Source of the DNA: Sinotaia quadrata
Taxonomy: Eukaryota > Mollusca > Gastropoda > Architaenioglossa > Viviparidae
Assembly: GCA_028829895.1 (NCBI GenBank)
Contig: CM054178.1
Location: forward strand, 64,758,335-64,822,334
Length of the DNA stretch: 64,000 nt
Direction of reading: 5' to 3'
A program made the translations under genes and the position numbers. Below the pieces are notes generated by a model, which saw only the letters and a program-made list of their open reading frames with translations, was not told the DNA's origin and did not search any database. Below are positions 50,473 through 60,935 of this stretch, one piece after another (the stretch's first letter is position 1; the number at the start of each line of letters is the position of its first letter).

Positions 50473-51267
50473 GTGTGTGCAGGCATGTGCATACATTGCA
50501 AATTAAAATGATCTAATGCTTTAAAAATATTGATTTCTGTTATCTATCTATCTAGCTAGCTAGCTATCTTTCTATCTACCGGTATGTCTGTCTGTCAGTC
50601 ATATACTTTACATTTGCATAAAATTATTAAATTATAAAATCTTGGGGTATGTGACCTGCTCAGAATGTAGAATTTCTGATGCATAATTGTGACTGATTGC
50701 ATATCCTATTAAATCATTGATGTGACCAAATAATTCTCTGCTCTTATATAAGAAGCTAAGTAATCTGACTGGCCAGCTGGATGTATTGAGTGTTGATTAC
50801 ATTTATAACAGGTTGCAATTTGCATTTAATATTTTTGTTGCTTTTCCATTCTGGACCATTTTCTCCTGAGTCTGGATGCTAACAGCTCATTGAATTTTTA
50901 CTGAAATTTAATTTACAACTTGCATTTCTAGTTTTCTCTTTCATTTTGCCTCATTACCCAACAACTTCAACAAAAATTATGAACAGTATTTTTTGCTTCA
51001 ACCCTAATTTTTGTTCAGTACTATTCTTTTAATTAAGTCTTAAGTCAGATTAAGATAAACAAACCCAACCCATCCAGACCTTAAATCCCAGTACAGTTGC
51101 TACTGCAATTTTTTATTTTCTTCCAGTTTCATTGCCAGTGACATTTATTTTTATCTGGCTGAAAATTAGCATGCATGTGACTGAGCTGTTTCCAGCTGTG
51201 GGTGTGCAGTTAGACAGGCCTGTAACTTTTGTGAAACATTCCTGACAATTGATTTGCACTTTGAAAG
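50354..51267. repeat. Slo2 upstream region with (GT)n and CTAT/GCTA repeats
   Basis: (GT)n lies at about 50438-50471 and tetranucleotide CTATCTAT/CTAGCTAG at about 50540-50600. Just before the first coding exon, TTTCCAG and GTGTGCAG (51190-51215) could be acceptors of a non-coding upstream exon. No TATA box is evident. Confidence 0.5.
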
Positions 51268-51365
51268 ATGGAACCTACTAGTGAGCTAATCCGTGATGAG
51301 TTTGATTTCGGTTACTCGGACAGTGAGGCAGAAAGTGATCATGCAGGACCAGATGATATTCTCAG
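51268..51365 (+). CDS. Slo2: Slo2 exon 1 (N-terminus)
   Basis: 98 nt, starts MEPTSELIRDEFDFGYSDSE, donor AG|GTATGG. It is strongly acidic and much shorter than the N-terminus of vertebrate Slack-B. Other promoters or first exons may exist, as in vertebrate KCNT1, but none was identified. Confidence 0.88.
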
Positions 51366-54300
51366 GTATGGTTTTCATCTAAATGAATCAATATCAAGCT
51401 CCGTATAAGGTAGTGTTTTAAACTTTACTGCCTTATAACAGTTGTCCACATGAAATCTACTTGCTTGCTTTTCATGAGATAGTATGCTAAACTTTGAAAT
51501 GCCTTCTTATAATTTTCTAAAGGATTAACACACGTTTTTTTTAATAAGTTTATATTTTAAACTTAAATTTAAATGCCTTTGTACAATATAATTTTTAAAA
51601 AATTAATGTATTCTATGGTGGGATGTATCAAATTTCTCTTTCTGAGATTCTTGTGCTAAATTTAATATTATTTATTATTTGTCTTTCTGATCAAGTGAAT
51701 AGTTTTTTCTGAAATGACTAACCAGTCATCTGAGTGACAGTGACATTGAGCTACAATTTAATATATATATAGAGCCTACTGACAATGTAATGTACACTGA
51801 CACCGGGCTGCAGCTACATTGAGCAACAATCTAATTGTTGGTCACCTGTAAATTAATGAATAATCTAGGACAACACAACTAATTGAGGTCACATTTCTGG
51901 TAGCCCCTTGAGCCCCCAAGCAATGCCTTGCTAAATATAGAACAGGGGGTAGACATCACAAACATTACAATATAGAATTTATATAAAGTGAAGATGATAA
52001 GGAATGATACAAAGATGCATTCATAGAATACATGTACACATATGCACACACAGACACAGTACATAAAGGTACCACACTCTCTATACACTTGCTTGAAATG
52101 TAAACATTGAAAAATAAAAATGCTGATTGAATGCATTGTGAGTGTGCTTGTTCCAAAACTTGACCAAGTATGTAAGCTGTAGTAGATGTAATTTCAAACA
52201 TGCCAGCACATTCATACACATGTTTACCTGCTTACTACCACACATTCTTCAGTTTCATGTACAATTCTGTACACACATATGCCACACATGCATGCACACA
52301 CTTGCTGAAAGTTATTACATAATAAATATCAACACATACAAGTGTTTCTAAATATACTGAATCAGTACTTATACCTATACAGTTGGTAATTCCAGTGTTT
52401 CTTCTTTGGGCTGATATTAAGAGAAATAGACAACCATTTTCAGAGCTGTGTTGATTATTTCTTTACATCATTTATAATTATCTTCTTCTGTTTAAGTATT
52501 ACTGAAGAATTTATTCAGAGTTTAAAATCTAGCTCTCGATATGAAAATTGAAAGCAAATCTTTATTGAACAGTTGGGTGCAGAAATACATAACAGTGTAC
52601 ATTGAAGTGTGATTCAGAGTGAGTGGGAAACATTTTTGCTGTCATTTTGGTTAACTAGTGTTTGTATTTTCATTTGTGTGTGCATTTCCACCTGTAAATT
52701 TACTCTGACTTTGACAAGTCCAGGACTGTGGCTGACCTCTTACCTTTTAGCTTAATACTAATAGTCTGTCTTTTCATTCATGATACTATATATGGTTGTT
52801 TTTGTGTTTTAAACTTTTATTGTCATCTTCCTGTGTTCGTTCATCATACATGTTGACTTTGTTGTTTATATATCCACTTACTTCCATGAGTTCATGTCTG
52901 TAATTCACTTCATTATTTTATTTTACCCATCCATCCATCCATCCAAGAAAAAAATTACTATTATTAGTATTAACTTCATCACTGCCTTTAGGAATAAGAT
53001 ATACTATATTTGCTATGAAAAAGAATGAATTTGAATGTATTATCATATTTCTTTGTTTTAGTGTAACATGAACAGTTATTAGGTGTATTACAGCGTCATC
53101 TAAATTATAATTTGATAATTCCAATGTAGTCAGGAAATGTAATGTTATGTATGTGTTGTGCACATGGATGTGTGTATAATTATTAGTATTGAAGTAATAG
53201 TATTAACAATGTACATTTAAAGTTAACTCATTATACTTGCGGCTGCCAAAAGTAACCGATTAAAACATGCCTCTAATTCTGCATTTTGTTTTGGGTATAT
53301 ACAGTGCTGGTCCAGTGAAGTTTTTTACCCATGAATTGTCAATTAGGGGTCGACTTAGACGATTTTTCGTCAGAAACCCAAGCACACGTAAGTATTACAC
53401 TTTACAGTGTATATGAATTTACTGAATTTCTCATTCTGTAATTTTAAAACTATTCCCAGGGAATCAATATAAAAATTTGTTGAAGCACAGAGAGTTTTAT
53501 TTTAATATCATTTGTGTAATGATTGTCAAATGCCACCTTAGTTTATAAGTAGAGCTGTTGTATATTTGTGTTTATGCTGCCTAGATTTTTTAACATTCTT
53601 CATTTTTTTTAGGTGGAGTTAACATTCTTCAGTGCATGCTAGCTTGAAATCATTTTAACTCTTACTTGGCTTTTTATTTTTGTGATGCTTGGAATTTTCA
53701 GTGGAGTAACAGTTCTTCAATGTATGCTAATTGCTAGCTTGTAAAATATTCCAGATTTTAACTAGCTTTTAATTTTATGGTGCTTGGAATTATCAGTGAA
53801 GTTAATGGTCCTTCAGTGTGCATAAATAGCTTGTAAAATATGCCAGCTTTTATCTGGCTTTTGATTTTATTCAGCTTTCACTTACTGACATGATGCCATG
53901 AATTGACTTTGAAATAAACATTTCCATCTTTTTATGATATCCTTGATTTTAGATATTTTCTGAGTTAAGTGATCTCTCATTCTTTCGCAGATATTATTTA
54001 AATTATTGATCTCTATTGTAGATGCTGTGAAAATTAGCAGTCAGAATCCTGTAGTTATTTTGTGAATGACAAGAACATCAGCTTTTTTCATATAATTTTG
54101 CTTTTAATGTTTATTGTTTTTCAGGCTTGGCTAGTACTTTTTTTGATCTGATCTTGAAGGTGATCATATGTGCTGTCTATGTTCTGAGGGTTATTCTGGA
54201 TGATCCTCTGACTTATGCCTGGTGTGTATAGATGTTAGAATTTTGTTCCACTCTAGTTTCAGCTTGCAAACTATTTATCTTTTATGTTGTTTTTATTGTC

Positions 54301-57300
54301 TCTTTTGCTTTAATATATTATCACTTTTTAGAAAACCTTGATATGATAAATTTGTTGGATTATTTATAACAATGAAAATTAAAGAAAATGGCTGAATGTA
54401 TGCATCACAAAAAAAAGCTACCATTTTTCAGTTCAAAATGAATTTGTGTTACAAATAATTACAAAATAAATAAACACATATTCAGGCAACTATCTTTTGT
54501 ATCTCTTGCATTAATTTGAATGTATAGAAACATGTGATATTTCAAATGCTTTATTTTTAAGAAAACACACTTTAAATAGACCCACCCTTTGTGGTATACT
54601 TGCCTAGAGAATGAGCCATTTCAAAATACAGATCACTACAATAGGCAATTCACTGAAAATAAATGGGCTTTTATATATAAAAGAAAGAACACTGCTCATA
54701 AGTAAGAAATTATTTTGTTGCAGAATAAATCTTATATCTAATACTCTTATTTAACTTTGCAGTATGATCACATGAATATTTTTATTTCTTCTCTGGATGG
54801 CCGAATTATGAGTAAATGCTTTTTGTATTTCTGGCTGTATAACAGTATTTTACTGTTCATTTGAATGCTTTTTTTTCCCTACATTTTACCAATCAGTATA
54901 ATGTATTTAATTTGGGGGCCACATTTTTTTACCAATCAGTATAAAGTATTTAATTTGAGGGCCACATTTTACCAATCAGTATAAAGTATTTAATTCGAGG
55001 GCCACATTTTACCAATCAGTATAAAGTATTTAATTTGAGGGCCACATTTTACCAATGAGTATAATGTATTTATTTTGAGGGCCACATTTTACCAATCAGT
55101 ATAAAGTATTTAATTTGAGGGCCACATTCTTTTTACCAATCAGTATAATGTATTTATTTTGAGGGCTATATCTTACCAATCACTTTAATGTAATTTATTG
55201 GTTGGTTGTTTGTTTGTTTTTAATTTCTAGATTTTGAGAGCCATATTTTACCACTTATAACCAGCCATATGAATGTTTGTAGATTTTTAATTTCTACTGT
55301 TTACAAATTTTTATTTTTAAATTTTGAATGGCTATGTTGCTTATTATTTTACTTAATTTTGTTATTTATGGTTTTTTTGGTAATCCAGATCACCAAAATG
55401 CTTTTATTTCTAGTTTTGGAATACCACATGACATTGTAACTATTTTTATTTCTAGTTTTGGACGGCCATGTCATGAGGCAGACAACTCGTCAGTCCCAGA
55501 AGACAACATGAAGTTCACTAGAGCTCATATAAACTGGTAACAGACTTTCCTTGGTACTTTTGTTACAACAGACATAAACAGTCTAAATGATAAATTATAT
55601 ATGAACAAGATAAAACCTTTTCTTGTCTGTGTGTGTTAAACTGAGTTATGCTGTAAATTATTCTAATTATTCTGTTTCTAGTTGTGAAAGTTAACAAATT
55701 TAAAAAGATTATAAAATGCCCCAAATGTTAATTGAAAAGTGAATATGCTTTGCAGTTGATCATAACTTTGCTTTTAATTTTTAGGTATGTCTTAATTTGG
55801 GTACATCGACCTTTAGGCCTGTGGATTGTGGAAATTGTTTTGTCAGCTGCAACTTTGTTTAAAGCTCTACTTTTTGTGTACATCACTACCAAGGTATGAC
55901 ATTATCTAAAATTTTACCTTTTTAATCACTACATAGGTGAGACAATATCTAAAGTTCTCCTTTGTGTGTATGTCACTCCAAGGTTTGACAGTGTCTGAAG
56001 CTCTCCTTTGTGTGCATGTCACTCCAAGGTTTGACAGTGTCTGAAGCTCTCCTTTGTGTGCATGTCACTCCAAGGTTTGACAGTGTCTGAAGCTCTCCTT
56101 TGTGTGCATGTCACTCCAAGGTTTGACAGTGTCTAAAGCTCTCCTTTGTGTGCATGTCACTCCAAGGTTTGACAGTCTAAAGCTCTCCTTTTGCGTGTAT
56201 GTCATTCCAAGGTTTGACAGTGTCTAAAGCTCTCCTTTATGTGTATGTCACTCCAAGGTTTGACAGTGTCTAAAGCTCTCCTTTGTGTATATGTCACTCC
56301 AAGGTTTGATAGTGTCTGAAGCTCTCCTTTGTGTATATGTCACTCCAAGGTTTGACAGTGTCTGAAGCTCTCCTTTGTGTGTTTGTCACTCCAAGGTTTG
56401 ACAGTGTCTAAAGCTCTACTTTTTGTGTACCTCACTACTAAGGTATGACAGTGTCTGAAGGGACTATTTTTTGTGAATGTGGGGAACTAATTATAACTTT
56501 GTTGAAAATACTAATTTCTACATACATCACTATTAAAAATTTACAGTTTTTCTAAAGTACAACTCTTATTTGAGTTGTTTTTTTGTTGCCCCTTGTAAAT
56601 AATAAAATTACATCTTGGCTGAGTTTTTACAAATTTTATTTTAAATCCCTGGAAGGTTGTGTTGATATTTATGGTAAGTATAAGTTGATCTAAGTTACAT
56701 TGATATGCATGACAGGTAATTTAAAACAGGACTGGTATTTTCTTGACTACATGTATACCATTAGTATTTATATTTACCAGCTACACGTATGATGTTTTTA
56801 TTAATAATGACTATAATTAACAACTTAGCCACAATGAGTATAAATATTGGGGGAAACTTAAGATGGGCAGATATAAATAGTTTGTGACAGTTTACAGTTA
56901 TGAGGCAATAATTTGTATTTCAAAGAGACAATATCAGGCTGGGTTGGGGTATCAGCATATGCTATTGTTCATGGCCATATTTTTTTCCCCCTAATATAAA
57001 TTGTAGTTTGCTTTTGATGATGAAATTTTATAAATTTCTTGACTACACATGAGCTCATGCAGCATTCTGCTAGATTTTATGTAGTAGGATTGCTATTTTC
57101 ATAGATCATAAGTATTTTCTTTTCCATTGATAAGATTCATTATTTTGGTCTGATATGTATGTGAGTGTTGGTCACCCATAAATTAATGAATAATTAGGAC
57201 AACACAACAGTTGAGGTCAACACTTCTAGAAGACTGAGCCCCCAGAGGAATGAATTCCTCAATTATTGGACAAAGACAAGACTGGTGCAATGATTGCAAT

Positions 57301-59795
57301 TATGAATTTTACACCAAGTGAAAGTGATAAGAAATGACACAAAGATGGATGAAAAATTAACAAGAATTTATGTAAAATAAGCAATAAAATAAAATTAACA
57401 ACAATCATAGTTTTAAAATTCCCAAAATAACAATTAACTTTAGCCCCCTTGCTAAAGTCCTAGTTGTTAATTTTTTAATATTTATTGATTCGAGAGGCCA
57501 GTCAAGTTTTATGCCCTAGACTAACACTCACTAACAATGAGTGTATATGAAATAATGAAGAATTTTAATAACACAAGACAGTTTAAAATAAAAATCCAGC
57601 ACTTTAATTATTGAAAAAAATTAAATGACTTTGACCATGTGAAATAACCAGTCTATGTCATCATTATCATAATTGCATTTTGTAATCTTCCAAGGGTCAT
57701 CGCACAGAACAGATACTGACCACAGGATTCTTTCTGGAAGTTATCTGCACATGTCCTACTCTGGTCACTGTGAGTATAATATACTTATTCTCATTTTAAC
57801 CATTTTCTTATTATTTTGTGTTTTTAAAAGAAAATCTGGTTTTCTTTTCTATTGTTTGTTCAACCCTTGTTTGTGGTTTGTTGATGTTCCTGATCTTAAT
57901 AAGAAAAACCCATAGTGATAGTTTTGAGTAGTGCTTGTAAATTTTGTTTGTTTTAATATATTAAAGAGTGTTGCTATTTGAGTTTGTTTCTTTGATGCGG
58001 TATTTGTTTCACATTATCTCTCCATTTTCTTGTTTGGCTAAACTACTCCTATATTAATTAAGATTGTCTCCCACAATTTTTTGTCTCCATTAAAGTGTAC
58101 TATTCCTATATTTGTTTTACATTGTCTGTACTACTTCATGTTTGGAAACTGTTTTTTTTCTTGTAGTTGTTTAGAATTGTCTCCCCATTCTTCTCTCTGA
58201 AATATGCAATTATTGTGTTTACACATGAGTTTGTTTCAGGTTGTCTCTCATTTCTTTTCTTTGCTAACACTTACAGTTTCTATATTTGTTTCTTATTGTC
58301 TCCCCATTCTTTTCTCCCCTAACACTTGTTAGTTTTTTAAAAATTTATTTCAATTTATCTTTCTATTCTATTTCTTGACAACACTTACTGTTATTTGTTT
58401 CATGTTGTATCCCCACTCTTTCCTATCTATTACTTATTGTTTCTATATTTGTTTCAGGTTGTCTTTCCATTCTATTTCGAGATAACACTTGCTGTTTCTG
58501 TGTTTGCTTCTGATTGTCTCCCCATCTTTTTACTGTTCCTTCCTTTGTTTCAGATTGCATACCCACCTCTTCTTCAACATCTCTTTGTGCCCACCTTCCT
58601 CAATTGCTGGCTTGCTAAACATGCTTTGGAGAGAATTTTTGTGAGTTAATATTATTGAAGAAGAAAATGTAGATTACATTTTTGGTTACTGATACCTACT
58701 TTATAGTATAAAACGTTTGTGCCATAAGCATCACCATTGACATCATCCTTATTATCACCATCATTGGCATTGTCTGTTTTAAATAAATAAGAGGAAAAGC
58801 AGTTTTGAAATATACCACAAATAAAGATTTTATGCTTTTAAGTCTTTTGTTTTTCGGCAGTACTTAAGAATTTAAAAAGAAATTTTGAAATAATGAAGAA
58901 CTTCGTTTCACGGGTTAAATTATAAATGATGTCCAAGTTTAAAGGTTGCTTTTGTTTGCAGAATGATTTGCATCTAACAAGACAGAGGTTTCAAACCATT
59001 TCAGTGACACTCTCACAGCAAATGATGCTGCTCATTGCAAGCCTCCTGTGTCTTGTATATACTACGTAAGTCTGCACTTTCTTTAGCCATTTGCTTTGGT
59101 CAGTAGCCCACATCTAGAGGAGACACACCTACTCTTCTATGATTTGCAAATTTTGTCCTACAGAATGCCTAAATTTGCCTTTGTCTGAGTGTCCCTTAGG
59201 CATGCTAAAGGCATTACAAATCTGCAAAAGTGAGAATGAAAAATCATTATTTTGTTTAAAATAAATATAAAATGAGATATGAGGTAACATTACATAGAAA
59301 ATCAATATCCAAGTGTAGTATTTATGAGCTACACATGAGGTAACATTACATAGAAAATCAATATCCAAATGTCGTATTTATGAGCTACACATGAGGTAAC
59401 ATTACGTAGAAAATCAATATCCAAATGTATTTATTAAAGTATTAAAACAAAGCACTGAGTATTTTTTTTATACAATAAATTTCTTTTCATGGTTTCTCTA
59501 CTTTCTTCCCATTTCACATTTGTCTGTTAATGTCTTTTCCTGTATAGCTTATATGTCAAGTTATGCCACATGAGATGTGTGTTTAATTATTTTCCTTCAG
59601 TAATTTTTAGTACTTTTGTGATAAACATACTGTATGGTCAGTCATTTGTAAACAACCCTTAAAAACAAATTGACATTGTGAATAAAAATGATACACTATT
59701 TATTTCAGCCCCTGTTTGATGCTTTCTGATGCACACTGTCTATTCTTGATTGTCTCTTATTTATCTAACTTCCAATACATGCATTTGTTCAGAGC

Positions 59796-59866
<71 letters not shown>

Positions 59867-60935
59867 ATGCGTGTGTGCCCTCTCTGTATGTTCATTCAAC
59901 CTATTTCCAGAAAACTTTAACTCCTGTCACTCAAAATCAGTAGTTTCCCAATAATCAGCGTATTAGTTTTTGTATTTTATATTTATTAGAACATAATTTT
60001 TATTTTAGTACCACTTTTTGGCTTTGCTTAGTATTGCTGTGAATAAATTTATGTGAGTAACCCAGCATTGTCATTTGACATGAATGACTTTTAGTATTCC
60101 TTGATGGTGACCTTGATAAAATTTGGAGGTCTAGCCTATTCTTTTACACATTTCTACTTTCAACATGAATTAGATTTCCTTAAGTGTAATAATTATTTTC
60201 TGAAATTTGGAGAGAAAATACTGATGCAGTCTGCTAGTTTTTATGCGTATATCTTAGTTAAAATTAATATTTTTGTATTATTTTCAGGATTTGTGGAATT
60301 CAGCACATACAAAGGGGTAGTGGCGAGAAATCTCTCACCATGTTCGAATCTCTGTATTTTGTTATTGTTACATTTTCTACTGTGGGTTATGGAGATATTT
60401 CCCCAGACATCTGGCTTGGACAACTTTTTATGATCTTAATGATTGTGGTCGCCTTCTCTTTCATTCCACAACAGGTAAACAGTCTACTGTTTGAATTTCT
60501 CTAGTAGTTTAAATTGTTTGTTTCCATAAAAAGCTGAAAACTATCAACTTTGTACATTAAAATTCATTTAATTATTTTGTTGTTTTAATTGTCAGAGTTT
60601 AAGAAATTTCTTTTTTCCCCTTATATTTAAACCTTTTACATAAATTACCTGGGGATGCTAGTAATCTATGAAATTGTAGATTGCTGGTCCTCTTTTTATG
60701 CAGCAATGTCTTTAAATTTCTGTTTTTTATCCTTCACCAACTCATGAAAACTTTTTCTGAATACTGGCAGATTGAGGCATTGGCTTCCACTTGGCTAGAA
60801 CGCCAGAAAGCCGGTGGAGAATTCAGCAACAGGGCAGCGTCACAAAATAAGCATGTCATCGTCTGCTCAAGCATGCTCATGCAGGAAACAGTCATGGACT
60901 TTTTGAATGAATTTTATGCACATCCAAAACTTGAG
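51268..60935 (+). CDS. Slo2: Slo2/KCNT sodium-activated potassium channel (5' part, exons 1-10)
   Basis: Pore-forming subunit of a large-conductance K+ channel of the Slack/Slick (KCNT, Slo2) family, opened by intracellular Na+ and acting in the plasma membrane, mostly of neurons. Ten exons join in frame to 362 codons: acidic N-terminus (1-33), S1 (about 64-85), S1-S2 loop with Cys93/Cys98 and an N-glycosylation sequon at Asn103, S2 (about 130-153), S3 (about 163-182), S4 containing the family hallmark FLNCWLAKHALE (196-207) without the regular arginine array of voltage-gated channels, S5 (about 224-243), CGIQHIQR, pore helix and filter TVGYGD (276-281), S6 (about 288-306), linker WLERQKAGG, and RCK1 start KHVIVCSS with MDFLNEFYAHPKLE (349-362). 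The start ATG has A at -3 and G at +4, with an in-frame TGA immediately upstream (51262-51264). KCNT proteins exceed 1,000 residues; RCK1 completion and RCK2 lie past the right edge. Family assignment is firm; paralogue assignment is not attempted. Confidence 0.95.
51366..53304 (+). other. Slo2 intron 1
   Basis: GT-AG intron of 1.94 kb. It contains a fragment of the intron 5 dispersed repeat (51836-52020) and a (CATC)n run at about 52925-52944. No further exon seen. Confidence 0.85.
51836..52020 (+). mobile_element. Dispersed repeat fragment (same family as 57161-57531)
   Basis: TGTTGGTCACC, AAATTAATGAATAAT, GGACAACACAAC and GTGA-GATAAG-AATGA-ACAAAGATG match the left half of the intron 5 element in the same orientation. 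The right half is missing. Confidence 0.8.
53305..53387 (+). CDS. Slo2: Slo2 exon 2
   Basis: 83 nt between TATATACAG and GTAAGT. Encodes FFTHELSIRGRLRRFFVRNP, the conserved pre-S1 segment. Enters in phase 2, leaves in phase 1. Confidence 0.93.
53388..54124 (+). repeat. Slo2 intron 2 with about 90-bp repeat
   Basis: Between about 53615 and 53880 three diverged copies share TTCTTCAGTG-ATGCTA, CTAGCTTGTAAAAT, and TGGTGCTTGGAATT-TCAGTG. Confidence 0.8.
54125..54221 (+). CDS. Slo2: Slo2 exon 3 (S1)
   Basis: 97 nt between TTTTTCAG and GTGTGT. Encodes the S1 helix and the VLRVILDDP motif conserved in KCNT channels. Confidence 0.95.
54222..55455 (+). other. Slo2 intron 3
   Basis: 1.23 kb, GTGTGT...TTTCTAG. 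It contains a minisatellite (54881-55195) and, near its end, a duplicated acceptor region (about 55401-55455). Confidence 0.9.
54881..55195. repeat. About 41-bp intronic minisatellite, about 7 copies
   Basis: The unit is ACCAATCAGTATAAAGTATT plus TAATTTGAGGGCCACATTTT. Looser relatives follow to the intron end (ATTTTGAGAGCCATATTTTA at about 55229), approaching the exon 4 acceptor. Confidence 0.93.
55456..55536 (+). CDS. Slo2: Slo2 exon 4 (S1-S2 loop)
   Basis: 81 nt, acceptor TTATTTCTAG, donor TG|GTAACA. Encodes FGRPCHEADNSSVPEDNMKF, the extracellular loop with Cys98 and the NSS sequon. An alternative acceptor 42 nt upstream (after 55413) keeps the frame and would add 14 residues. Confidence 0.9.
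55537..55784 (+). other. Slo2 intron 4
   Basis: 248 bp, the shortest intron here. AT-rich, nothing further seen. Confidence 0.9.
55785..55893 (+). CDS. Slo2: Slo2 exon 5 (S2)
   Basis: 109 nt between ATTTTTAG and GTATGA. Encodes S2, ending FKALLFVYITTK. Its last approximately 35 nt plus donor are the founding unit of the minisatellite that follows in intron 5. Confidence 0.95.
55859..56460. repeat. About 46-bp minisatellite derived from the exon 5/intron 5 junction
   Basis: About 12-13 units. The consensus (TCTAAAGCTCTCCTTTGTGT then CACTCCAAGGTTTGACAGTG) aligns with the exon end TTTAAAGCTCTACTTTTTGT and its junction CACTACCAAG|GTATGACA. The first unit straddles the coding exon. The last (about 56406-56450) again reads AAAGCTCTACTTTTTGTGTA and AAG|GTATGACAG, closest to the original. 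Confidence 0.93.
55894..57694 (+). other. Slo2 intron 5
   Basis: 1.8 kb. Holds the exon-junction minisatellite (to about 56460) and a 371-bp inverted-terminus element (57161-57531). Confidence 0.9.
57161..57531. mobile_element. 371-bp MITE-like element in intron 5
   Basis: Ends are inverted repeats: GTGAGTGTTGGTC (57161-57173) and GACTAACACTCAC (57519-57531), matching at 12 of 13 positions. The left half matches a fragment in intron 1. No coding capacity. Confidence 0.7.
57695..57769 (+). CDS. Slo2: Slo2 exon 6 (S3)
   Basis: 75 nt between CTTCCAAG and GTGAGT, phase 0 at both ends. Encodes GHRTEQILTTGFFLEVICTC and PTLVT. Confidence 0.95.
57770..58553 (+). repeat. Slo2 intron 6 with acceptor-like minisatellite
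   Basis: From about 58000 to the exon, diverged 55-65-bp units repeat TATTTGTTTCAGGTTGTCTC and CCCATTCTTTTCT with CTAACACTTACTGTTTC. They resemble the true junction TTTGTTTCAG|ATTGCATACC and the following CACCTCTTCTTC. Decoy CAG acceptors end at 58239 and 58457. Confidence 0.85.
58554..58640 (+). CDS. Slo2: Slo2 exon 7 (S4)
   Basis: 87 nt between TTTGTTTCAG and GTGAGT, phase 0/0. Encodes IAYPPLLQHLFVPT and the hallmark FLNCWLAKHALE. The upstream decoy acceptor at 58457 would add 32 in-frame, stop-free, hydrophobic residues before it. Confidence 0.95.
58641..58961 (+). other. Slo2 intron 7
   Basis: 321 bp, GTGAGT...GTTTGCAG; nothing further seen. Confidence 0.9.
58962..59065 (+). CDS. Slo2: Slo2 exon 8 (S4-S5 linker and S5)
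   Basis: 104 nt, donor AC|GTAAGT. Encodes NDLHLTRQRF and the S5 helix MMLLIASLLCLVYT. Confidence 0.95.
59066..60287 (+). repeat. Slo2 intron 8 with 56-bp tandem repeat and (GT)n
   Basis: GAGGTAACATTACATAGAAA begins at 59281, 59337 and 59393 (56-bp period). A (GT)n run lies at about 59799-59865. Confidence 0.93.
60288..60474 (+). CDS. Slo2: Slo2 exon 9 (pore and S6)
   Basis: 187 nt between TTATTTTCAG and GTAAAC. Encodes CGIQHIQRGSGEKSL, pore helix ESLYFVIVTFS, filter TVGYGD and S6 through FSFIPQQ. All pore residues expected of a K+-selective channel are present. Confidence 0.97.
60475..60770 (+). other. Slo2 intron 9
   Basis: 296 bp with a weak pyrimidine tract before ACTGGCAG; nothing further seen. 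Confidence 0.9.
60771..60935 (+). CDS. Slo2: Slo2 exon 10 (S6-RCK1 linker, RCK1 start)
   Basis: 165 nt, phase 0/0, donor GAG|GTACGT. Encodes IEALASTWLERQKAGGEFSN and the first strand and helix of RCK1, ending MDFLNEFYAHPKLE, which is nearly identical to vertebrate KCNT. Confidence 0.96.
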
